Part shown: piece by piece, positions 21,994-32,082 of the stretch
Numbering within the stretch: position 1 is the stretch's first letter
Layout: the number at the start of each line of letters is the position of its first letter
NCBI RefSeq assembly: GCF_037042905.1
Contig: NC_087256.1
Coordinates: 29,352,001 to 29,416,000 of the forward strand
Length of the DNA stretch: 64,000 bases
Direction: 5' to 3'
DNA from: Lytechinus pictus
Taxonomy: Eukaryota > Echinodermata > Echinoidea > Temnopleuroida > Toxopneustidae
Made by a program: the position numbers and the translations under genes
Notes under the pieces: model-generated
Databases searched by the model: none
Seen by the model: only the letters and a program-made list of their open reading frames with translations
Told to the model about the DNA's origin: nothing

Positions 21994-22549
21994 GAGTGGC
22001 GTAACTACGGGGGGGCATGGGGGGGCACGTGCCCCCCCAATCGGCTGACAAAAAAAAACGGGGAAAAGGAGAAAAAGAGGGAGAAAGGAAGAGAAACGAA
22101 GTGGGAAAGAAGACATTGTTCATTATAATGTTATATTATATCATAATTATGTTATGTTATATTACATAAGAAACATTTTTTTTCATAACTTTATGAAACA
22201 TAATTCGCTCAGGGTCTATGTCTTCATTGTTCCTGGTGCTCGCGTTGTCTGTTTACCGAGATATATAATCCTGTTATACTAAAACCTCCCGTTTTCAAGT
22301 CAATATACACCAAACTGCCAAATATATTTCCTCGCACTTCGAGTTATTGTTTTATGTACAATAGTATGCTTCTTTTTCATGACTACTTAAAGTGATTGCC
22401 CCATTTTAAGGTCTTGATATAAAACATTTCCTGTCCGTGCTTACGTTCGCAGTAGTGGATTGGTGAAATATGTCTGCTCTCAATGAATTCCTAGAATCAG
22501 TCCTTAAATGTCCCTCTTTCTAATCTTAATATTAAAAATTTTCATACTA
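21994..22549. mobile_element. Retroposon-like insert with 19-bp target duplication (copy 1)
   Basis: The insert is flanked by the perfect direct repeat tacaagtaagacttatagg (21975-21993 and 22550-22568), which is LINE-A coding sequence present once before insertion. It starts gagtggcgtaactacggggg with G and C runs and has no inverted end, so the long duplication suggests target-primed reverse transcription. There is no clear poly-A tail and no ORF with known domains. Confidence 0.75.
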
Positions 22550-23863
22550 TACAAGTAAGACTTATAGGTCTGTAGTTTAACGGGAGTTTGCGATCTCCCT
22601 TCTTGAAAACTGCACTAACATTGGCTTTCTTCCACATACTTGGGACTACGCCTGATGCAAGTGAGTTCGAGTAGATAATACTCAAAGGTTTTGCAAGAAC
22701 AGATTCCAGTTCAAGCAAAACACGTGGATGTAACCCGTCCGGACCTGGTGATTTAGAAACATTCATTTTTTTTAATTTTTGCAATAGACATTCTTCAGTA
22801 ATAATTACTGTGTCCAAAATAGGGACATCATGGCGTTGAACAGAAGGGATAGGTCCATCAGGATCTATAGTAAATACACTAGAAAAGTGTTTCAACAGTG
22901 CATTTTGATTTCTCTACATCAGATTTTGTCTTAATGAATCCAGTATATTTTCGTAATAGAGGTGGTATTCCACACTTAACTTTTGTCTTGAATTTTGCAT
23001 ACTGCCAGAATTTCTTAGGATTAGACCTAACCTCCTTGGCAATGTTTGACTCGTATCTTTTCTGACAATATCTTGCAGCTGCCTTTGCTTTATTTCTGAT
23101 TGTGTTATAAATTTTCTTTTTCTCTACGGTTTTGTCCCTAATATACATTTCCCATGCTCTGTGCTTTTTCTTTATCAACTTCAAGTGTCATAATCCACTG
23201 GAAAATCACTACCCTTGCCCCATGTACGTCTACCACTTGTTTCAATAGGAGGAATACATTCTTCCTTAGCACAATCGATTATACTTAAAAGATTAGACCA
23301 CTGCTGATATCAACATCACTCATTGCTGAAAGTTCTTCCTCCCAAGGAATGGCACTTAATTTCTCTCTCATACCTCTAAAGTTTCCTTTATCATACACAA
23401 AACGTTTTTCACCTTTGAATTACAATCGGCATAACAAAGCAAATCAAAAACCAAGACTGAGTGATCACCGAGTCCCAAGGGACTGCAATGTTTTCAATTG
23501 GCAACCATGCCTTCTTCACTAGTAAATATCAAATCAAGAACATTTGGTCTAGCATTGAATCTAAACCTCGTAGGATTTGTAACTTGTTGAAAGAGGAAAG
23601 CATCTCTAACACATTCAATGAATCTCAATTCTTCACTAGCTTCACTCTTTGAAGTAGTCCAAGAATTCCAATCAATCTCAGGGTAGTTAAAATCACCCAT
23701 TAAGTATGTGGTCATATAATTTAACTCTGAAACCTGCGAGATCAGCCGACAGAGATTCTCATTATTCCCACAAGCAGCACTATCACTCCTATAAATGCCA
23801 CCAATCAACAACTTATCAGATTGCTTCAAACACAACTCGATATGATATCGATCATATATTTTT
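22550..23863 (-). pseudogene. LINE-A, endonuclease end and RT N-terminal part (fragment 3)
   Basis: Antisense: the end of an APE-type endonuclease (LLIGGIYRSDSAA, LMGDFNYPEIDW, NVLDLIFTSEEGMV) at 23494-23835, a linker with KKKHRAWEMY and NPKKFWQYAKFK at 22879-23184, then RT fingers with SPGPDGLHPRVL, FKKGDRKLPLNYRPISLT at 22542-22895. Several frameshifts. The N-terminal half of the endonuclease is missing, so the element is 5' truncated. It abuts LINE-D head to head near 23864. Confidence 0.85.
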
Positions 23864-24390
23864 TTTTAACAAGTAAAATAGCTATCCCTTCTGACAACAG
23901 CATCAGAATTGCTCCCAGCACCATTTGCAAGTCCTCTCAAACAGTGGATGACTCTTCATTTTCTGGAAACTCTCTCCCATGTTCGAAGTGTCCTTCCCTG
24001 GAAAGCAAGCTAAAAGAGTCTTCAGTGATCATCGATGCAAAAAAGACAGCTTGTGCATTTCTCAACTACGAGCATGAAAATGTATCTTATAAGATGCACA
24101 AGGTAAATCGAGAACTTGAGACTCTGAAGCGGCAATACTAATCTAATCTGAACACCTCTGCTGACCTGAAGGTTAAAATAACGGACCTTGAACTGAGATG
24201 CACGTCCATCCTCTCCTCAAATGATCATCTGCATGCTTTATGTCTGCACCATGGTATCATACCACCTGACTCTATCCCCCTGGGCAGTGCGGGTGGTCCA
24301 CCTAAGGCCTCAAGTACTCTGAATAGAGGGACCTCTCAGGTCCTGAAAGAACCAGTTACCACCTCTAATCAGTTTTCTGTTCTCTGCGAT

Positions 24391-25704
24391 TTGCCAGAAG
24401 CCACAGAGGGCTGCCCCTCTACCTCCTTCCCTGTCACCTCCCATCGTTTGAAGAAACAAAAACCGCCAACTGCATCTAACTCTCCTCGATCCAAGAGGTC
24501 TCATGCAACATATGCCCCTCGAATCGATGCAGTTTACAGCCCTACTCTCCGAAAATCCCCTCAAAGAAGACCCCCTCCTCCACTTCGTGAACAGAGACAG
24601 ACCCCTCTCCCCACTGGGAATCCCCGTGGCTCCCCACCGCCTGTCAGCAATGTCCGCGCCTCTGTGGATCCACCCCTCCCGACCTTCAGAGCCAACAATA
24701 TCACACCCCGCAGACGTTCATCCCCCCATCCTGTCTCTCCAAACTATGTTGCTCCTGTTTACGCACCGCCAAGTGACTTACCTCCGTGCCCTCCGTTCCC
24801 TAGACATATGAACTCCTTCACTTCATCTCCAGTGTCTACACTCCCGGGGCATACGTCCCATGGCCAGAACGATGCTGCTGGCTCATCCTATAGAGCCTCC
24901 CTCGCTGACCACTCGCTGCATACTGCTTTTGATGTCTCTCCCAACAACGCTTCTTTCATACCACCTCCTACTCTTAATCGCAGCGTCAGGATGAATATCG
25001 GCAAATCCTCCCCAACTTTAGCTCTTCCTGTTAGTGAGGGTTCCTCTCTACCGTCACATTCTCCCTTGCTCGCCAGCGTGAAGTCAGCAATATCCTCTGA
25101 TGGCAAAGAACAGCACAGTCCCTCGCACCCTTCACAGGGGTCTGCTAGTGGCATCTCTCTCCCCTCCCCATGTCCCTCGACAGCTAGCACTTCTGTCCCC
25201 ATCTCTGCGCCAACGACAGCGGTAGCTATTAACTTATCAGGCTCGCACTCACCGCCTCCTACTGGTCCTCAAAAGCAAACTAGTGATACGCTGATCTCCT
25301 CGCTCAACTCCTCGCACCACCCTCCCTCTGGCAAACCAAATCCTCTCACCAATGCTGCCCAGGTGAAGGCAGCAAACGTTACGAAACATTCCAATCACTA
25401 CAGACATCTTCATAGTACCTCTATTTCACAAGCTCCCAGTACTCATCAGCATGTACCGCCAGCAGAATTTGTCTCCCAAGACTCCCTCCTGGATTTTCGC
25501 CAGGGCCGGGCCTCTCTGCGCACTCATATACAGCTCATGGAAACAGTGTACTATGCTGCAGCCCATGCCTTAAACAACCTGACTATCCCATATGTGTACC
25601 ACGACAAAGTAATGATCTCCCAACTTCACATGATCCACCACCAGATCCTGGGAGCCACGCAAGCCAGTTTGAACCTCCTCCCCGCTCACCCCCAGTCAAA
25701 TTAG
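24391..25704 (+). pseudogene. LINE-D ORF1-like protein (copy 1)
   Basis: An open frame of 437 codons very rich in Pro, Ser and Thr, with basic stretches (RLKKQKPP, SPRSKRSHA) that could bind RNA. Upstream in the same element 23926-24141 encodes CSKCPSLESKLKES and a heptad-like segment ending RELETLKRQY, probably the N-terminal coiled coil; stop codons separate the two. Position and composition fit a LINE ORF1. The ATG at 24391 is internal to the original ORF. Copy 2 has six extra codons (443). Confidence 0.6.
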
Positions 25705-27590
25705 GAACTCTCAATTCCCGTGGCCTTTCTTCCAGTGCTAACTTCATCACCTACCTCCTTCATGACTTGGATTTTTTGGCAATCCAGGAACACTGGCTGA
25801 ATGTATATAACTGTGGCAAACTCTCCAGCATAGACTCTTCCTTCTCAACTTTCAGCAAGTGCCAGGAAGATATTCCCCTTCACAACCTTCCTGCTAGAGG
25901 CAGGGGAAAAGGAGGCGTGGCAGCCTTTCTCCGAACCTCAGCCTTTGGCAGTATACATGAGATTCCCTATTCCTCATCAAGAATCCAAGTTCTATCAACA
26001 CGTCACCTTCCCGTCAGGCATGAATCTCACCTTCATAAACTGCTACCTCCCATGTAGCTCCTCTCAAGATGACCTGGCCGAATATAGCCTATGCCTATCC
26101 ACCATCTCCATCATTATCTCTTCCCACACTAACTCTCTTATTGTCATAGTTGGGGACTTCAACGCTGACATATCTAGTCCTTCGCCAAAAAAGAAATCTG
26201 CTATTCTGCTCAACGAGTTCATTTGTGAAAATGGTCTAGCCAGTCTCCTACAAGATGTGGGCTCAAAGGAGCCAGATGATGGTTCACGCACCTCATTGAT
26301 TGATGGTTTCTTAGTACCAGCTCACTCTTTCAGCCTCTTCAGCAAACCAGCAATCCTGAAAGAGCATCCACTTAACACATCTGACCATCGGCCAGTTATT
26401 GTATCACTTCACCCTCCTCACCAATCTGGTATAGTCTTCGCCTCATCATCCTCTGCTCCCATTGCTGAAGGAATTCAACGCATTTCCATCTCTTGGCCCT
26501 CTGACTCTGCTATCATCCGAGATAAATATACCATCCCTCTTGATTCCATGTCCGCCAAGATCTTTCTCAATTTAGACTCTCTGGAGCTTTCTTCCATAGA
26601 CATTGACTCCATCTTCAATATCCTCCAGAAGAATATGCTTACTCTCTCTCTTGAACTTCCCCACAAAGTTAATTCAAAGAAAAGGTCTGGTAAACAAGAA
26701 TGGTCACACGCTGTGAGCGAAGCATATGCCATCTCCCTCTCTACCTGGAAAGCGTGGAGGAATGCTGGCAAACCTACAGGCAAACAACAACTCACTCAGA
26801 TCCAAGTACCTTACCGCCAAGAAGAACTTCCACAAATCCCTTAGGCAGTCCTCTGCTAAGGTTAAACTCAACACAAGATTGGAGATTGAAGGTGCCCAAT
26901 CTCGTAATGCTCCTATTTTCTATAAGTTAGTCAACAAGCGAAAATCAAGTAATGCTCCAACTCAAAATCTAGCCTACTTAGAATATGACAACACACGCTT
27001 CACAGGAGAGCAGGTCATCGAAGGTTGGCAGAGATACTTCTCCATGCTCTCTGCCTGCCCTCTCAACCCAGCTGAAACCCCTGTAGAAGACCCGGACATC
27101 AATCATTCCCCCTCTCAGTCCTCTAGTTCCTGCCACTCCAAGGTAGCCTCCTCGTCATACCCACCCCTCCACTCTGGTACCGCCTCCACTCCTCAACAAG
27201 TTACTCTTACCCTGGAAGATATAGACAATGCAATAGCCTTACTCAGACCAAAGAAAGCCCCTGGATCGGATAACATAACCTCCAATCATGTCAAGCATTC
27301 AGGACCTATTACCCGCAGACTGCTTCTTCTTCTCATTCAATCTTGCATCAGAATTGGATACATCCCCTCCTCTCTGAAAGATGCCCTCATTATTCCCTTG
27401 CACAAAGGCAAAGGTAAACCCATACATGATCCATCTAGTTACCGGGGTATCTCCCTTACCTCGTGCATGTCCAAACTGCTGGAGAATGTTCTGAAGCCCC
27501 ATATTGAAAAGCCTCTCTCCTCTGTCAATGTTCCGGACGAGCTTCAATTCGGGTTCCAGGCAGGAAAATCGTGTACTCTAACTTTTCTAA
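25704..27590 (+). pseudogene. LINE-D ORF2, endonuclease and partial RT (copy 1)
   Basis: Starts LGTLNSRGLSSS, then LDFLAIQEHWL (catalytic Glu), GRGKGGVAAFL, VIVGDFNADI and TSDHRPVIVSL, a complete-looking APE endonuclease apart from a frameshift near 25960. A second frameshift near 26840 leads into RT fingers: RPKKAPGSDNITSNH, HKGKGKPIHDPSSYRGISLT, LQFGFQAGKSC. The frame stops at the tandem-unit junction (27591), before motif A, so no catalytic RT remains. Clade uncertain. Confidence 0.85.
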
Positions 27591-27601
27591 CCCTAGCTCA
27601 T

Positions 27602-27961
27602 GGAGCATTTTTACCCAATATTTTTTAGAGTGTAATAGTTACACCACTGGCGTGTAGAAAGAGGGGAAACGAAAAAAAAGTAAGGAAATTTTGTTGAAAT
27701 GTTATATTTTCTGAATATTGTGTCAAAATCTTTCTCCAAATTATTTATTTTATTTAGAAAGGTGCATTTGGGGCCTATTCGCTTTGCTAGCTCATAAAAT
27801 TTCAGAAGTTTTGCCCAATACGCCATTTTTGCCCCTCAAATTTATTATTTTCTCCTTGCGCCACTTTGTAACAAAGTGAATCAGGCCGGATGACAAGGGA
27901 GAGAGAAGGTGTCGTTTTCCGTATAGCACAAACTTTAAGGCCAATATAAAAACGGTTACAA
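27602..27961. other. MITE stub and spacer, copy 2
   Basis: The first ~30 bp are the surviving right arm of the 2933-3191 MITE (acccaatattttttagagtg). The rest matches 3192-3520. Non-coding. Confidence 0.7.
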
Positions 27962-28640
27962 TTCGTAATTCCAAAGGTTCGTTTTTCCGAAGGTTCGTTA
28001 TTCCAAAGGTTCGTAATTCCGAAGGTTCGTTTTTCCGAAGGTTCGTTATTCCGAAGGTTCGTAATTCCGAAACACGTAAATTTCTTATACCTCGATGTTC
28101 GTTAATCCGAAAACGAAAAAGGGTTCGTTAATCCGGAGATTTGTGGCGTTATTTAGAAGGTTCGTCAGTCCGAAAACGAAATAAGGTTCGTTATTCCAAA
28201 GGTTCGTAAGTCCGAAAACGAAATAAGGTTCGTTATTCCGAAGGTTCGTTCATCCGAAAACGAAATAAGGTTCGTTGTTCCAAGGTTCGTCAGTCCGAAA
28301 ACGAAATAAGGTTCGTTGTTCCAAGGTTCGTCAGTCCGAAAACGAAATAAGGTTCGTTATTCCGAAGGTCCGATTATCCGAAAACGATATAAGGGTCTTT
28401 GTTCCGAAGGTTCGTCAGTCCGAAAACGAAATAAGGTTCGTTATTCCGAAGGTTCTATAATCCGAAAACGAAATAAGGTTCGTTGTTCCGAAGGTTCGTT
28501 AATTCGAAAACGAAATAAGGTTCGTTGTTCCGAAGGTTCGTTTATCCGAAAAAGAAATAAGGTTCGTTGTTTCGAAGGTTCGCTAATCCGAAAAATAAGG
28601 TTCTTTTTTCCGAAGGTTCGTTAATTCGAGAATGAAATAA
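27962..28640. repeat. Minisatellite, copy 2
   Basis: Same ~41-bp unit as 3521-4032 but about 165 bp longer, so the number of units differs between copies 1 and 2. Confidence 0.9.
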
Positions 28641-29107
28641 TCGCCGGTGAAGCCGGGAAAATGGGAAGGGTAAGCGTAGTGGAGGGGGTGGAGACACCGT
28701 TGCTGTTCAATTGTTATGAGGATGGGAAGGAAAAAGGAAGGGCGGCGGAGCAAAGACTTTTTAAATTGATTTCTGTTTATGGTATGATAAGTATTTAGGC
28801 TTTATTTTTCGCGAGAGTGTGTAACGAGAAAAATTTCCAAAGCTGATGTTGTAAAACTCGTTTTTGGTCAATTATTTCTAAAGGGCATCCTTGGGAGGTG
28901 TTGCGAACGTGAATCGTAAGCTCAAATTTTTGGACATATCAATAAGAAATGAAAATAAAACATTCTGAGCAGTTTTTGCAATCATTAAAAAGATGTGCAT
29001 CTAACTGAAGAATTAAAAAGAGCGCGAAGTGTGAGCTGAAATATACTGACCAAAAAAAAAGGAACCTGTTAAGAATTGCGTTTAGTGTCCCATGGATAGG
29101 ATACATC
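28641..29107. other. Non-coding spacer, copy 2
   Basis: Matches 4033-4497. It ends in a 25-bp palindrome (cccatggat ... atccatggg) next to the hAT-like element. No gene. Confidence 0.5.
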
Positions 29108-29425
29108 CATGGGCGTAAATCTGTCCCCAAAGGAAGGGGGACCAGGGGCTGGAAACTTTGACGAGCAAAGAAAAAAAAGGTTATCACCGAAAATTTAAGT
29201 TCATTTTAACCAAAAGCAATTTGTGAAGCAAAAAAAAGGGCATTCGCCCAAAATGTAAGGTCATTTAGTCCAAAATACATGAATTATTTCGATTGTGAAT
29301 GATGTATTTCTCCATAATAACAGACCAAAAGTAGTAGGGGGCATTTCATATTGTGTACCCCCTGCTATTTTGGGTAGGGGGACGCGTCCCCCTGTCCCGC
29401 CCCCCCCCCGGGATTTCCGCCAATG
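29108..29425. mobile_element. hAT-like MITE candidate, copy 2
   Basis: The left end CATGGGCGTAAATC and right end GATTTCCGCCAATG are inverted repeats; using copy 1 for the left end and copy 3 for the right end gives a perfect 14-bp match (CATGGGCGGAAATC). The interior has G and C runs including gggggacgcgtccccc. No target duplication was found. Confidence 0.5.
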
Positions 29426-29507
29426 TATGTAGCTATGCTAATTTGGAGTATGGGAGGAATAGGATTGAATGACATGAACACATAATCTTTAAATATGACC
29501 ACATGAG

Positions 29508-29972
29508 TATGTTCTCCCAAATAATTTGATATCATAGTTATGTGGTACATGTTAACGCTTGGATGACCAAGAAGTTTTTTTTTGCAGTGATGTATATTTT
29601 GATTTGCGCCAAATTAAGGCATGATTGCAATAATGAATCCAGACGTCATGATGTCATAATCCTACAAGGGTTACATTAAAATCCATTTCAAAACACCTTT
29701 TCTGTAATTTACATTATAATTGTTTAATAAACACATTTTATTATCAATTCTCAGGTTGATTTCATTGAAAATGGATTAAAAAATATGTTTACTTACTCAT
29801 GAAGGATTTTGACATCACTGGTATCTGGATTCATTCATTGCAGTCATGCCTTTCTTTGGTGCAAGTCAACACTTAGTTACATCACTGCAAAGAATACCTA
29901 CTGGCTTCTGATTATTCACTTAGCGTGAAGACATACCACATAAATATGGTATCAAATTATTTGGGAGAATAT
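29508..29972. mobile_element. Near-perfect ~465-bp palindrome, copy 2
   Basis: The left half (tatgttctcccaaataattt ... aaggcatgattgcaataatg) is mirrored by the right half (cattgcagtcatgcc ... aaattatttgggagaatata), centred near 29738. Arms match over more than 200 bp with scattered differences and short indels. No protein or target duplication. A MITE or foldback element is the likely identity; it is missing from copy 1. Confidence 0.8.
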
Positions 29973-30206
29973 ATTCTTTCCAGCCATGTATATCGATTAT
30001 GCGTCCATTACATATTTTTTCCTTAAATTGGGGATTTGTGAGGCGTCAATTCTTTTTTTACTCATACGGTATATAACACATTTCATGCTATACTTTCAAC
30101 CACTTTCTGTAATAGAACTTCAGTGATAATATTCAAATGAAAAAAGAGTGTTTCTAATAGCAGCATTTTTAGTAAATTTGCATTAGGCCCTGTAGCATAT
30201 AATATA

Positions 30207-30295
30207 CAGTTGAGGCCAGAAGTTTACTTACACCCGGGAAATTAAAACAAAGTTGACACTTGCCAAACATCTTAAAATTTACTGTATCTTATAAA
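30207..30295 (+). mobile_element. Tc1-like terminal repeat remnant, copy 2
   Basis: CAGTTGAGGCCAGAAGTT after a TA, as at 4781. Here followed by tacttacaccc. Confidence 0.65.
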
Positions 30296-30380
30296 ATGTT
30301 TGTGCTATCATGACGAATTCGATATCAAACATATGAGTATTTTTTTTACTCACACGGTAGTTGCATAAGTACACCTTTTT

Positions 30381-31100
30381 AAAGCCCGGCCCCACTGCAC
30401 TTATTACGGATGCAAAGCGGATGTAAAACGGGAAAAGAAATCTTGCCATCCGTTGGAATACTATACACCGTTGTGTTCTGAATGCATACGTGCTACATAC
30501 GCTCTATCCATCGAGCATCCGTCCACTGTGATTTCATCCGCGCAAACAGCTTTGAGCTGCACAAAACTTATAGAGTGGATGAACTTTCCGCCGGTACGAA
30601 GTCCGCAACTTATACGAGCAACAAACGTTCCATGTCCGTTATCATCGGTTAACCGTCCGCTGTATCCTCCATGCATCCTCTTGACATCCTCGCTACTCGC
30701 TACACAAATCCACTGAAGCTGAACAGCGGAAAGAGGGAGGAAAGACAAGGTACATGGAACGTCTATACATCGTTAGTAGCACGGAAATAGAATGGATGTA
30801 AGCGTATGCATGTCGTAAATAAAGTATTCAAATCAAACCCCCGCTAACCACTTCGGAGCAGTCATCCACTTCCATCCGTTTTCATCCACAAGGTTTCCGA
30901 TGGACAACCGTTTAACATCCGCGCTACATACAACCCACGTCCGTTTTTTCGTTATGTTTTCGCAATTTTTGTTGTTGTTGCTAATTTTGTCAATTTCTAG
31001 AGCGGATGAAAACGGATGGAGCCATCTGCGAAATTTTGCTCGTCCGCTGTGTCCTTCATGAATACGTTATGTATCCGTCGGCCAGTGGGACCAGGCCTTT
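30381..31100. mobile_element. Foldback A, copy 2
   Basis: AAAGCCCGGCCCCACTGCAC at the left and GTGGGACCAGGCCTTT at the right. Same structure as 4955-5681. Confidence 0.7.
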
Positions 31101-31469
31101 ATATAACGCGGTTAAATGACTTTGAAAACGAGATTTATGAAAAAAATAAATCTTGAATCTGATATGCATACGGGAAATTCGTATTTATTACGGCTGAAAT
31201 ATCTGTACGAACAGATAAATAATCAGTTTAGTGTTTTCTCGAATTGCCATTTTGTATTTGCCCTTACCGACGAATTACAGTTAAATTAAATTGTACAACA
31301 ATCTAAGTTGGTATGATGATTACGGAGAGTCTGGGGTTATATTTATTTATTTATTTATTATTTATTCGGCACTTCAAACATATTTAAGATAATTTACAAA
31401 GCAATATCGAACATTACATAAAATGACATACAAATCATACAGGTACGTGCAATATTTGATAGCAGTTTG

Positions 31470-31561
31470 TCCAGTGCATCAGTTGGTGGCCAGGGAAGAG
31501 GAGAGCAAACTTAATCACTGTGACCTAATGGTCCCTCCGCCCAACCAACCGATGCACTGGA
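31470..31561 (-). other. Stem-loop in LINE-E 3' UTR
   Basis: tccagtgcatcagttggt (31470-31487) pairs with accaaccgatgcactgga (31544-31561), one mismatch in 18 bp. It lies ~100-200 nt from the 3' end, where LINE RNAs often carry an RT recognition structure. Confidence 0.6.
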
Positions 31562-32082
31562 TATACTGGTAAAATTTGCATGAAAATAATCGCATCAGAA
31601 AATGAATAGGGATTATCAAATTGAAAATGATTGCACTAAATGTAAATGTAGATGTCCAATTTCAACTAAATGTTATATTCAAAGGGGTCTAAGGATAAGG
31701 TAATCAGTGTATAGGAAAATAAATGTAGAACTGAAATTTAGGAATATATCATAATAACCAAAATGAAGGTAATTATTAATGCATATACATTTATAACATC
31801 TTTATATTGAAACTGAAAGTTGATAATTATGGCACTAAAAATACTGAAAATTAAAGGATGAATATACTGTGATAATGTAATGACCATGACTCTTCAAACA
31901 GAGTATAGATGACGATGGCAAGAAAGCATAAAAAAGCATAACAGTGATAAAAGAAAATAATTAATATAGACATACATGTATATGAAATCTTCCTTAATAA
32001 GTGCAAAATATAACTGAACTAAACATAGACTTGGATTTATTGATTTGAAAAATGTCTTCATCAGATTTACATGCATTACTAA

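Larger units (their letters stand above)
3150..27590. repeat. Large tandem unit, copy 1 (24.4 kb)
   Basis: The unit starts at ccctagctcat inside the MITE right arm and ends where LINE-D RT is cut off. It contains one intact GPCR. Unlike copies 2 and 3 it lacks the 4.27-kb LINE-E insertion (empty site near 5920-5925) and has lost 817 bp between 4671 and 4672. The 3150-8253 part is clearly more diverged from copy 2 than the 8254-27590 part. Confidence 0.9.
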
